In this document: one piece after another, positions 22,911 through 31,995 of the stretch
How positions within the stretch are numbered: position 1 is the first letter of the stretch
Layout: every line of letters begins with the position of its first letter
DNA from: an uncultured Eubacteriales bacterium
GTDB taxonomy: Bacteria > Bacillota > Clostridia > Christensenellales > Borkfalkiaceae
Assembly (NCBI GenBank): GCA_900540805.1
Contig: UQHL01000026.1
Location: forward strand, 1 to 40,085
DNA length: 40,085 nt
Reading direction: 5' to 3'
Position numbers and translations under genes: made by a program
The notes under the pieces: model-generated
Databases searched by the model: none
Seen by the model: only the letters and a program-made list of their open reading frames with translations
Told to the model about the DNA's origin: nothing

Positions 22911-24942
22911 CTCGCCTTCCTTCCCACTTCCCCGATTCCGTATTCCAGGTTACGCCGTCTATCTTCAGGCGTGAGCCTTCCCCGCAGCAAAACCTGCGGT
23001 TTTTGAAATCGGCGATCAGATAGTCGTTGCCTTCAAATTCCAGTCGGCAGCCGTTCTCTTCCGCGCTCACCGTAAAGTAATTTTCACGGGGAAGCACGGC
23101 GTCCGCCGTAAACACCACGGTGCCGTCCTGATAGACGCACCCGCCCTCTAAACGGTTGGAGGGAACCTCCCATTCCTGCATCAGGCGGATCGTCTCCGCG
23201 GGCGAAAGCAGTTCGGGCGAATAATATCCCGCGGCGGCCTTTAACCGTGCAAAAGTCTCTTTCGCGTCCGTGCCGTCCGCGAGCAGCTCCGCCTTTCCCA
23301 TCACGGCAAGCCTGCCGCCCGCAGCCGCGTAGCGGAGAAGATAATCCGCCGTCTCGGGCCGCAGAAATTCGCAGGATATGTAGATCACCGCGTCATACTC
23401 CTGACTGCCGTAAACGGGTTTTCCGCCGCGCAGACGCAGCGAACCGTTTGAAATCTCCGAAGAAGGCGCCAGATCGCAGTTGAAGTTTTGAAAAATCCCG
23501 TTGGCGAACCGAAGCAGCTCTTTCAACCGGCCTTCGCCCCGCACGATCCTCGGCCCATTGTAAGCGTAAAGCCAATTCGTCGCCGCTTCCATACCGAACA
23601 GAATAAGCAGAGAGGAAGCGGGACGGCTTTTTACCGCACCGTCGATCAGGGACACGCCGCGCTCCATCTGTTCAACGTCCTCGAGCCCGCCGCGGTTTTT
23701 CAGCTTCACCACGCCGCCCTCGTTGGGACATTCGTAGCCCAGATAATGGGTGCGCCCGCCGAAACGGACGTTTTTCCAAGTCTCTTCGAAATAAGTATGC
23801 AGCTGTTGGGTATTTCCCGAATACCACATGTTGTACCAATAGGGACTGCTCCATTTGTGCATCAGGGCGAGACGTATGGGATAGATGCAGAATTCGTCCG
23901 TCTGCGCGTAATCCCGCTTTACCTCCCACCAATCCACCGCGTTGTGGAGAATGTCCATGCCGAAATCGTACGGATCTCCCCAATAGGTGGAATGCACCCC
24001 GATAAAGGCGTCCCGTCCGAAGATTTCTTTTCCTTTTTCGTAAAACCAATCGTTGTTTTCGCGCATAAGCTTCCGAAACAGCGCGAGGTAGTCGTTGATA
24101 ACCCGATAGGCCTGCCCCTCCGCCCCCGCGGGCGCATAGGCGAAACCGAGAAGCCGTTCGCCCACGTCGTAGCCGTATTCCCTTTCAAAGCGGGCGCGGA
24201 AAGCGGACGTCAGCGGAAAGGACGAAACGCTGTAAACGCCGTCGCGCTCCTCATAATCGAGAATGAGATCGAAGCCCCATTCGTCGTTTGCCACGCCGCC
24301 GAGCGGCAGGTCCTTATAAAACCTTAACGCCTTTTCATAAAACGGATAAATATTTTCCGAAAAGACGTCGGGAAGATTGGCGGCGTACGACGCGGCGATC
24401 ACAAACCGCTTTCCGGCGTTTTCCGCGCCTCCGTCCGCCTCGAAACGGGTCTCTTCCGTCCCCGCTTCCACCTTTACCGACACGGGACGGAGGGTGGCAG
24501 AATCGTACGTACAGGCGCCCGTCTTTTCGAAGCACCACGCGCCCGCAATCTCCTTCGGGGACGTTTGTTTATATCCCCTTCCCACCCTGCCGCATTTGGG
24601 ATTGGGGGCGACGACGCTCCCCCGCCCGCACCCGTCCAGCGTCCCTTCGTGAAACATGATCCTCAAAGCTTCCGTATCGGGATATTCCTTATGGAAAGCG
24701 GCGTATTCGTTTCTCGCGTCCACGTCGAGCAGCAGCTTCCTGCCGTCCTCCGCCAAACGCCCGACCGTATATTCGATCGCCTCATACAGCTCCTTGTCGT
24801 CATAAGGGCGGGAGATATGATGAAAGGAAACGTACAGCATCTTGAAAGAGCTCCTCTTAAGCATATCGTCCAGAAGCACCGCAAGCGTGTTTCCCTCAAA
24901 AACTTTTTCGTCCCATTTCCAATACAAAATACTCTGATTCAT
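22840..24942 (-). CDS. Uncharacterised GH42-like (clan A-like) putative glycoside hydrolase
   Basis: The 700-residue protein has no signal peptide. Residues 1-430 look like a (beta/alpha)8 barrel: DVDARNEYAAF near 73, VANDEWGFDLI near 218 with a candidate acid/base Glu, and HSTYWGDPYDFGMD and THYLGYECPNEGG later in the barrel. Residues about 440-560 look like the flavodoxin-like trimerisation domain of GH42 enzymes (SLLILFGMEAATN, YDAVIYISCEFL, AAGGRLAVMG). A beta-rich C-terminus follows. I cannot assign it to a known family or substrate. It starts 21 nt after the large beta-helix gene and overlaps the esterase gene by 71 bp. Confidence 0.65.
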   Translation of the reverse strand: MNQSILYWKWDEKVFEGNTLAVLLDDMLKRSSFKMLYVSFHHISRPYDDKELYEAIEYTVGRLAEDGRKLLLDVDARNEYAAFHKEYPDTEALRIMFHEGTLDGCGRGSVVAPNPKCGRVGRGYKQTSPKEIAGAWCFEKTGACTYDSATLRPVSVKVEAGTEETRFEADGGAENAGKRFVIAASYAANLPDVFSENIYPFYEKALRFYKDLPLGGVANDEWGFDLILDYEERDGVYSVSSFPLTSAFRARFEREYGYDVGERLLGFAYAPAGAEGQAYRVINDYLALFRKLMRENNDWFYEKGKEIFGRDAFIGVHSTYWGDPYDFGMDILHNAVDWWEVKRDYAQTDEFCIYPIRLALMHKWSSPYWYNMWYSGNTQQLHTYFEETWKNVRFGGRTHYLGYECPNEGGVVKLKNRGGLEDVEQMERGVSLIDGAVKSRPASSLLILFGMEAATNWLYAYNGPRIVRGEGRLKELLRFANGIFQNFNCDLAPSSEISNGSLRLRGGKPVYGSQEYDAVIYISCEFLRPETADYLLRYAAAGGRLAVMGKAELLADGTDAKETFARLKAAAGYYSPELLSPAETIRLMQEWEVPSNRLEGGCVYQDGTVVFTADAVLPRENYFTVSAEENGCRLEFEGNDYLIADFKNRRFCCGEGSRLKIDGVTWNTESGKWEGRRDEEEKFGRAYPGTGAGSGNLQTN

Positions 24943-24963
24943 AGAAAAACTATCCCCAAAACT

Positions 24964-27900
24964 TTATTCTTTGCGTCTCTTCATTGAAAGCGTCAGCACC
25001 GCCGCGCAGACGAGAAGCGCCCCGATCGTTATTCCCTGTCCGGCCATAAACGATCCGCAGCCCGAAGAAGGCGCAGGCGTCGAACTGTTCTGCCCGCCTT
25101 CCTTCGTCCATTTTGCATACAGCCTGACGGAGCCCTTTACCTGAGAGGCGGTATCGTAGGCCTGCGTACACGCCGCGTCCAGATACCAGCCGCCGAAATC
25201 GTATCCCGTGCGTATGGGCGAGGGAAGCGTTCCGCAGGAAAGCCCTTCCCGGGCGACCAAGGTACGATAGACGTCCTTGCCCTCGTAATTGTATATCAGT
25301 TCCACTTTGAAGCCGTAAATCGCGTAAAGAGTTCCGCTGCTCGAAGGCGCATAGACGATCGCTTCCGCGTCCGCGGACGGAGCGGCGCTCGTCGCCCAGC
25401 CCCAGAAGGCATACCCCTCTTTTTCCGCCGCAGGCAGGACGTCGTTCATCAGATAGATTCCGTCCGCAGCGCCCGACATCGTGCCGCCGTTGAGTTCGAA
25501 TTTCAATTCGGAAGAAATGGACAGATCGGACGCACCGATGTTGGTGACGTCTTCGCTGGCCTCGATATTGCGGAAAGTATTGCGCGTAATGATCGTGCAA
25601 TAGGCCCTGTTATCGATATATACGCCGTATTCGCTGGTATCCACCGTATTGCCCTCGACGATGGTGAAACGGATATCGCCCACCTGCTCCACGACGTTTT
25701 CGACGCCTTTCGTATGGATATAGATGCCGTGGGTGGCGGGCACTTCGGACATGCTTACGTATTCGCCGCCCGGCGTGTTTTTAACGGTGTTGTAACGGAT
25801 GGAAACCCCGCCCGACAGCATGCCGCCATAGACCGATTTCTCCGTCCAGCGTTCGCTCATGACGCCGATGCCGCCCTTTGCGGTCATGACGGAAACGCCT
25901 TCCACGCTGTTGCGTTCCACGCGGATAAAGAAGTTGGTTCCCTTCGTGCCCGTGTTTCCGACCGTGGAATACACCGAAATACCTTCCGTGTCCTTCAGTT
26001 CGTTTTCCGCCACCAGCGCGTCCGCGCATTGGCTGTAAAGCAGAATGGATTTCGCGCAGTGCTCCGCTTTATTCCGATAGATGGTAGCGTGTTCCTGCGG
26101 GATATAAATGACGTATTGGCTGGTCTGATCGGGAAGAACGTCCCAATCCCTCTGCCCTTCGCGCAGACGGAAGGTGTTGCCGTAGTTGAGGTTGGAATCC
26201 GCGTCGCCCGAAACGGCGTTGCGTTCGATATAGCGGATCTGTCCCATGCCCGCGCCGTCCGAAATGAGCATGGCGAAATAGTTGTAGTCGGCCGTCGTCA
26301 TGGGGATACCGCAGAGGCGGTCCACCGTAACGGTGCGTTTTTCGGCATCCGCGCCCAAAACACTGCCGTAGTTGAGCTGCGCGCCGGGCACCTCCAGCAT
26401 GATAATTTCGCCGTTGTTGTTGGCCTTCGGATATTCAAGCCCCACTTTGGAAATGAGATTGTTTCCGAAATAGCAGTCGCTTCGCGCCGACCAGCCGTGG
26501 CCGTCGTTGTTGTTGCCCAGCAGCGCCGTGTTTTCGATGAACGCAAAGGAAGCCAGGCAGTGCATGACGTCGCGCTGTACCTTGAACACGTTGTTGCGGA
26601 TGCTGACGTATTTATTGACGAAGCCGCGGTGTAAAACGGCGAAATAGCCCGTAATGTTGTTGTCGTCGATGACGAAATTTTTATTGCCCGAAAGGAGAAT
26701 ACCCAGCCCGCGGTTGGAGCCGCTGTTACCGTTGGGGTCCTGCACGTCGTAAGGGAAATCCATCTTGACGTTTTTAATAAATACGTTGGAGTGTACCCGC
26801 AGATCGACGTCGGAAGAGGAGTCGGGACTGTCCGCGAAATTGAGATACATGTCGGGGACGCAGGAGCCTTGACGCAAACGGATCGTGAGCCGCGCAATGC
26901 CGTTGTTGCTGCCCGAATTGCGGATAAAATATCCCTCGGTGGAAACCTTCTGATTGACCTCGAACACCGTCTGCTCCATGGACTGACCGAGCAGAATGAC
27001 GTTGCTCGCCATTTCCAGCCGTTCGACGATATACGTGCCGTTGGGGAAGAATACGATTCCGCCGCCCGCACCGCTCAAGGCGTCGATCTTGCTCTGAATG
27101 GAAAGGGTGTCGTCCTTGTCGTCCCGACCTTCGGCCGCCTTCATGCGTTCTACGTTATCGTAATGCAAATCCTGCGCCCAATAGACGCCGAGGCCGAGCG
27201 GGTCGTAGCCCGAGCTTTCCCCGAAGAGAGAAGCGTTGGCGTCCCCCTGCTTCTTCGCCTTGAGAACGAGCTTTTGTCCGTTGTCGAGGGTTCGGAAATG
27301 CACGCCGTCGTTGGCCACGTAAACCGCATAGGTGCCGTATTCCTTAACGGCGGGCGTTTCAAACGTGAGGCGGTAAGGATTGCTTTCGTCCACCGCTTTG
27401 CCCGTCACGCTCTCGGCGGCGGTATATCTGATCCCCGTCTTGGGAGAAAGGAGGATTTCCTCCGTCTTTCCGTCCGCAGCGCCCGTTTCGTCGCCCGTAC
27501 GGACAAGCTTGATTTTGATATTCGAACGCCCTGCCTCGGCCATGCCGAACTCATCGACGAAATAGTTGCGCCCGACGACTTCGATCTCCAGCCCCGCATA
27601 AGAAGCTTCCTGGCTGAGGAACAGCGGCCGCGCCGCGTTCATCGTGAAGCCCCTGCTCCAGCCGTAACGGTTGGATACCCAAACGTTGTACAGCCCCGGA
27701 GCACAGTCGGCGGGAAGCTTCAGCATTACCCCGCTGTCATATTCCCCGTCCGTAAAAACGGGCGTGAGGTAACGGAGTCCCGAAGCGTTTTTGTCAAACG
27801 CGGGATCGACCGTGCCCGAAGCGGGCGCGATAGCCACTTTGGCCTCGTCGTCGGGAATCAGCCCCGTGCCCATAACGGCAAAGCTTTCGCCCGGCGCGAT

Positions 27901-29484
27901 CGCGTCGGAAACCGTCGCAATGACGGGCGCCGCCGTCCAGCCCGCTATTTTTACGCTGAAATCGGCGCGGCCCTCGCAGCCGTCAAACCCCTTTGTTTCG
28001 TCGGCGGGATCGCTATATACTTCGACGATCGCCACCAGCTCGTATTCGCCTGCGTACGGCGGAGTAAACGTAAGCGTCGCCTTGCCCTGCGCGTCGGTCG
28101 TCACCGTGCCCATCACGGGATCCATATTCGGCTTTACGTCGCCCACGGTATCGTAAACCAGCGCGCCGTCAAGCTCTATCCGCACCTGCGTATTCGCATA
28201 CGGTTCGCCCGCCTGCACGATGTTTTCATCCTCGTCGTAGATGACGTTTTTGCGGACGGTCACCGTCAGGGTGACTTCTTCGTTTACCGCATTGAGCGTA
28301 TATTTCGGCTTGTCGAATTCCACCGAAGTCAGCGCGTATTCCGCCGTGGCGATATCTACGCTCGACTTGGGAACGACGTAATCCGTCACCGAGGCATAGC
28401 CCTTGCGGGAAAGCCCTGAGCCGAGCAGATAGGTATATTTTTTTGCAACTTTTGCAGTCGTATCCGTATAGCTCGTCGCGTTTTTATCTTTCAGATAAGC
28501 GATCTGCTCGTAAGCGCTGTCGGGCTGCCCCTTAATCTTGCGATATATCGCGGTTTTGGAGGGTTGAGGATTCGTCCAGCTCAAGGTCACCTCCCGCGCG
28601 CCCTTCAAGGTGGCGGAGACGTCTTTTTTCTGGTTGGCGGCGTCCGCCTCGGCGTCGAGCATGGGATCGAAGAAGAAGGCGTTCAACATGGCCTGCACCG
28701 TTCCCGAAATCTGCTTGACGTTGATGATGAAGCTTCCCTTTACCGCAAACGAATAATAAATACCGTCCCCGAAATCGTTGCAGAGCACGGTGCTTAAAAC
28801 GTTGCTGTCCGTATCCATGATACGCAGGTACTGATAGGCGTTGGACTGCGACTGGTTCATAAACCCGAGATAGATCGAAACCTTGTGATAGAGATCGTCG
28901 TTGACGGTTACGGTGTAATTGATGTCGTCGCGCGTAAGCTGCATGACGTCTTTGCTGCTCCATACCGCGGGTTCGGGCGATAAAAGCGCCGCTTTCGAAA
29001 GCGAGCCGTGCGCGCCCGCCTGAACGCCCGCCTCGTTATAGTTCCAATAGCCGTGCGGCGTGTCGCGCGTCGATTTGATGTCCCCCTCGATGCTCTCCAC
29101 GTAGGACGGATATTTTACGTAATTGACGGGGCTTTCCTCCGTAAAATCGTTTATTTGGGTGACGTCGGTCACCGGCTGTCCGTCGCCCGTGATCTTCTGA
29201 TAGGTCATCATTACGCCCTCCGAGCCGTAGAGAGCGGTGGTATTGAGATAACTCGCCTTTTCGCCCTCCGGCGCAGAGGCGGCGTCGTACCAATTGCCTT
29301 TGGTGTCCTTATCCATGCCGAGAAAAACGGCCTGCGTCTGCGTTTCCAGGATGTCCGCTTTCGCCTGAGAAAAATTTGCAAGCCCTCCCGCCGCGGCAAA
29401 CACGACCGCCGCCGCGCTGAAGAGAGCGACGAGTCCCGCGCGCCGTTTTCGGGGATTTCCGATTGATTTCGATTTGAAAGACAA
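24964..29484 (-). CDS. Giant surface beta-helix protein (1,506 aa) with sugar-binding, Ig-like and B-repeat modules
   Basis: A signal peptide (hydrophobic 16-36, cleavage near AKA-D at 43) begins this secreted protein. About 50-280 resembles a jelly-roll carbohydrate-binding module (TKGNWYD..., YVKYPSYVES). About 288-375 is fibronectin-III-like, 385-515 Ig/invasin-like and 516-620 IPT/TIG-like, with a further beta domain to 740. A pectate-lyase-superfamily beta-helix starts at about 785 (GAGGGIVFFPNGTY) and runs to about 1300. Two InlB B-repeats and the anchor SGCGSFMAG-hydrophobic-KRRK end it. The start is TTG at 29484, supported by GGAGGG about 8 nt upstream. It is paralogous to 31996-35061. 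Enzymatic activity on pectin or another glycan is possible but unproven. Confidence 0.85.
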   Translation of the reverse strand: MSFKSKSIGNPRKRRAGLVALFSAAAVVFAAAGGLANFSQAKADILETQTQAVFLGMDKDTKGNWYDAASAPEGEKASYLNTTALYGSEGVMMTYQKITGDGQPVTDVTQINDFTEESPVNYVKYPSYVESIEGDIKSTRDTPHGYWNYNEAGVQAGAHGSLSKAALLSPEPAVWSSKDVMQLTRDDINYTVTVNDDLYHKVSIYLGFMNQSQSNAYQYLRIMDTDSNVLSTVLCNDFGDGIYYSFAVKGSFIINVKQISGTVQAMLNAFFFDPMLDAEADAANQKKDVSATLKGAREVTLSWTNPQPSKTAIYRKIKGQPDSAYEQIAYLKDKNATSYTDTTAKVAKKYTYLLGSGLSRKGYASVTDYVVPKSSVDIATAEYALTSVEFDKPKYTLNAVNEEVTLTVTVRKNVIYDEDENIVQAGEPYANTQVRIELDGALVYDTVGDVKPNMDPVMGTVTTDAQGKATLTFTPPYAGEYELVAIVEVYSDPADETKGFDGCEGRADFSVKIAGWTAAPVIATVSDAIAPGESFAVMGTGLIPDDEAKVAIAPASGTVDPAFDKNASGLRYLTPVFTDGEYDSGVMLKLPADCAPGLYNVWVSNRYGWSRGFTMNAARPLFLSQEASYAGLEIEVVGRNYFVDEFGMAEAGRSNIKIKLVRTGDETGAADGKTEEILLSPKTGIRYTAAESVTGKAVDESNPYRLTFETPAVKEYGTYAVYVANDGVHFRTLDNGQKLVLKAKKQGDANASLFGESSGYDPLGLGVYWAQDLHYDNVERMKAAEGRDDKDDTLSIQSKIDALSGAGGGIVFFPNGTYIVERLEMASNVILLGQSMEQTVFEVNQKVSTEGYFIRNSGSNNGIARLTIRLRQGSCVPDMYLNFADSPDSSSDVDLRVHSNVFIKNVKMDFPYDVQDPNGNSGSNRGLGILLSGNKNFVIDDNNITGYFAVLHRGFVNKYVSIRNNVFKVQRDVMHCLASFAFIENTALLGNNNDGHGWSARSDCYFGNNLISKVGLEYPKANNNGEIIMLEVPGAQLNYGSVLGADAEKRTVTVDRLCGIPMTTADYNYFAMLISDGAGMGQIRYIERNAVSGDADSNLNYGNTFRLREGQRDWDVLPDQTSQYVIYIPQEHATIYRNKAEHCAKSILLYSQCADALVAENELKDTEGISVYSTVGNTGTKGTNFFIRVERNSVEGVSVMTAKGGIGVMSERWTEKSVYGGMLSGGVSIRYNTVKNTPGGEYVSMSEVPATHGIYIHTKGVENVVEQVGDIRFTIVEGNTVDTSEYGVYIDNRAYCTIITRNTFRNIEASEDVTNIGASDLSISSELKFELNGGTMSGAADGIYLMNDVLPAAEKEGYAFWGWATSAAPSADAEAIVYAPSSSGTLYAIYGFKVELIYNYEGKDVYRTLVAREGLSCGTLPSPIRTGYDFGGWYLDAACTQAYDTASQVKGSVRLYAKWTKEGGQNSSTPAPSSGCGSFMAGQGITIGALLVCAAVLTLSMKRRKE

Positions 29485-29542
29485 AGCTTTTCCCTCCTCT
29501 GTCCTGATTTATTCGGGGCGGCCTTCCGCGCCCTATGGTCTT

Positions 29543-29575
29543 TTTTTCCTTCCGTCCCTTCGACGGAAGGAAAAA
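29543..29575. promoter_or_regulatory. 14-bp intergenic inverted repeat between two surface-protein genes
   Basis: TTTTTCCTTCCGTC (29543-29556) and GACGGAAGGAAAAA (29562-29575) are perfect inverted repeats with a 5-nt loop. On the minus strand no T-tract follows, so it looks more like an mRNA-stabilising or partial-termination hairpin inside the operon. A second small hairpin (GGGCG/CGCCC) follows before the TTG start. Confidence 0.6.
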
Positions 29576-29587
29576 GAGGCTGTTTTT

Positions 29588-31912
29588 TTACTTCTTATTC
29601 GATCTGCGCTTTTTTGTAAAGGCCAGCACGCAGGAAAGAATGGCCGCACCGCCCAGCGTTCCGCCGATCATCGAGCTGTTGCAGCCCGCGGTAGTTTCAG
29701 TGGATTCCTTTTCGGAAGAAGAACCCGAAGAAGAATTTCCCGACGAATTTCCCGACGAATTTTCTTCCGCATTCTTTTCCCACTTCGCGTAGAAGGTCTT
29801 ATTTCCCTTGCTGCCCGCCGCGACCTCCGTCACGGGTTCGCCCGTAAAGTCCTGAGCGGCATACCAGCCCTTAAAGGTATATCCCTCTTTTGTAGGAGCG
29901 ACCAGCGTCACCGCCGCTTCCGTCGTATAAGTTGCGGGGGCGTCTGCTCCCGCGGTTCCGCCGTTCAGCTCGTAAGAAATCGTGTATTCCGTCGCCGTCC
30001 ATTTTGCATAAAACGTCTTATTGCCCGTGCTGCCTTGGGTAATTTTCGTCACCGCTTCCCCCGTGCAGGCCGCGTCGGCATACCAGCCGCCGAACTCGTA
30101 ACCTTCCTTTGCGGGTGCGACCAGCGTCACTTCGTCTTCCACCGTATATTTCACGGGGGCGTCCGCTCCCGCGGTTCCGCCGTTCAGCTCGTAAGAAATC
30201 GTGTATTCGTCCGCATTCCACTTCGCATAGAGAACGGTGTCGCCGTCTATCGTATCGGCGTCGAACCTCCATTCGTTGGTGCAGGCCGCTTCCTTATACC
30301 AGCCCCCGAACCAATATCCGTCGCGGAGCGGCTCGTCGATATTGCTTTCGCTGAGATACGAGCCGTCGGCAACGGTGGAAACGACGTCCTCTTCGCCGTT
30401 GTTGAGCTTGAGCGTAAGGGTAGCGGGGTCCGCCCACTGCGCGGTGAGCGTTTCGTCGGCGGTCAGCACTTTTCCGTTGGCGCCGAAGTCGCTGTCCTGC
30501 CAGATATCGCCCTTGGAATCCTTCCAGCCGAGGAAAAGTTTGCCCTCCATCGTGGGATCGGCGGGCTTTGCGACGCTCATCATGGAAAGATCCGCGTCCG
30601 CTTCGTTGGTGGCGGTGAGCTGCGTTTCGCCCGAGGCGTCGAAGCTGGTGAGATTGAGCTCTTTCTCCCCGTCTTTCACGGAAACCGCGCCCGCGTCCTG
30701 GTGCTGGTTGGCAATATAGCCGTCGGCGCCGTTGAGATCGAAACGCACGGTGTACATTTCGCGCATGGGGATATTGAACGAATTTGCATATTGCGTAAGG
30801 TTGTCGTCTCCTTCCCCCGTCCAGTTTGAGCCGTTGGCAAGCTTTAACTGCGCGTGAGCCGTCTTGTACCATTCGGAGGTTTTTCCCTTGGGCACATAAA
30901 CATAGGCGTTGGGCGCTGAAACGGTGGGACCGGCCACGCCGAACCAAGGCGTAGGATTATCCTCCAGACGTCCATCCGCATACCATTTCGCCTCGTCGTT
31001 TTGCCAGGCTTCCACGATAAGACGGGAGCTGCGCGCTTCTAACGTAAACGAATAGTGACCGAAATGGTGAAGGTTGTCGCCGAGATTGATCTCTGCCGCG
31101 CCCGCCATAAATAAAGCTTCCGGTCCGAACGTATGAACGCGGGTCAGTCCCGTAATAGAGGTGCATTGAAACGCGAATTTGAACGCACCCATGCCGATTT
31201 GCTGTACCGTGGTAGGGATTTCGATCGACTTGATGACGTTGCACCAACCGTTTGTACTGAACGCCAGATCGCCGATCGCGGTAATCATGTGATAGAGGGG
31301 CTGCAGCTGGCGGGCCGTATAGGAACGGCTCTCCCCGCTTTCGTGTACGGGCGCGTTGCCGTCTTTCCAGGCCTTTGCAAAACATACCTGGTAATCCTGA
31401 ACGTCCCCGAATGCGTTGGCCTGACTGTAAACAAAGCCGTTGTCGCTGTAATAACAGGTGAGGACGGTATCCGCCGTCACCTTCAGGGTATCGCCCGAGC
31501 AATAGAGCCTTTCGCCCTCGTCCAACGTCCCGTCGTTGTCGGTATCGACAAACAATCCGTACAAAAGGGGCGTGGCGAAAATCTTCTGTCCCTTCGGGTC
31601 CGTGGCGTCGGACAAATAGGAATCGCCCTCGTACTTGTAGGGCGCGGCGTTGCCGAACATCGCCCGTACGTTGTCGTGGGTCAGCTTGAGGGTATCCCCG
31701 TTTAAGGAATACGAAACGTCCGCACCGCTGCGCGCGTCATCGACAAGCCTTTCCCCGCCGTTCAGCTTCAAGGTGATCTGGTGAGCGCTCTCTCCCTCCG
31801 CGGCCGTTTTGACGCCGCCGAAGGTCCCGGGCCCGAACGCGGACGCGCCGAGCCCCGCCGCGAAAAGCCCTGTAAAAAGAATACTGCCGAGAGTTTTGAT
31901 TGTTTTGTTCAT
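29588..31912 (-). CDS. Surface protein with leucine-rich and InlB B-repeats (774 aa)
   Basis: The signal peptide covers about residues 1-39. Residues about 205-310 show BspA-type leucine-rich repeats (IGDLAFSTNGWCNVIKSIEIP, VQQIGMGAFKFAFQCTSI). About 405-710 holds four InlB-type B-repeats (Flg_new/Listeria-Bacteroides). The last two are near-identical and open YTISYELNGGTAGADAP, ending GNKTFYAKW. A Ser/Asn/Gly-rich linker leads to the anchor TAGCNSS-hydrophobic-KKRRSNKK. There is no visible catalytic domain, so adhesion or glycan capture is the likely role. The ATG at 31912 has GGGGAG 8 nt upstream. It lies between the two beta-helix genes. Confidence 0.85.
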   Translation of the reverse strand: MNKTIKTLGSILFTGLFAAGLGASAFGPGTFGGVKTAAEGESAHQITLKLNGGERLVDDARSGADVSYSLNGDTLKLTHDNVRAMFGNAAPYKYEGDSYLSDATDPKGQKIFATPLLYGLFVDTDNDGTLDEGERLYCSGDTLKVTADTVLTCYYSDNGFVYSQANAFGDVQDYQVCFAKAWKDGNAPVHESGESRSYTARQLQPLYHMITAIGDLAFSTNGWCNVIKSIEIPTTVQQIGMGAFKFAFQCTSITGLTRVHTFGPEALFMAGAAEINLGDNLHHFGHYSFTLEARSSRLIVEAWQNDEAKWYADGRLEDNPTPWFGVAGPTVSAPNAYVYVPKGKTSEWYKTAHAQLKLANGSNWTGEGDDNLTQYANSFNIPMREMYTVRFDLNGADGYIANQHQDAGAVSVKDGEKELNLTSFDASGETQLTATNEADADLSMMSVAKPADPTMEGKLFLGWKDSKGDIWQDSDFGANGKVLTADETLTAQWADPATLTLKLNNGEEDVVSTVADGSYLSESNIDEPLRDGYWFGGWYKEAACTNEWRFDADTIDGDTVLYAKWNADEYTISYELNGGTAGADAPVKYTVEDEVTLVAPAKEGYEFGGWYADAACTGEAVTKITQGSTGNKTFYAKWTATEYTISYELNGGTAGADAPATYTTEAAVTLVAPTKEGYTFKGWYAAQDFTGEPVTEVAAGSKGNKTFYAKWEKNAEENSSGNSSGNSSSGSSSEKESTETTAGCNSSMIGGTLGGAAILSCVLAFTKKRRSNKK

Positions 31913-31995
31913 GCTTTTTCTCCCCATATGGTAATTACTCGGTTTTTTAAGAGAAACCGTGCGAAAACTCCACTGCACTTTTTCATCGGCCGCCG

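Noticed and set aside
26791..28419. 542-codon open frame on the + strand opposite the giant surface protein
   Set aside because: Low-complexity Arg/His-rich translation typical of an antisense shadow; the minus-strand gene has a signal peptide and clear domains.
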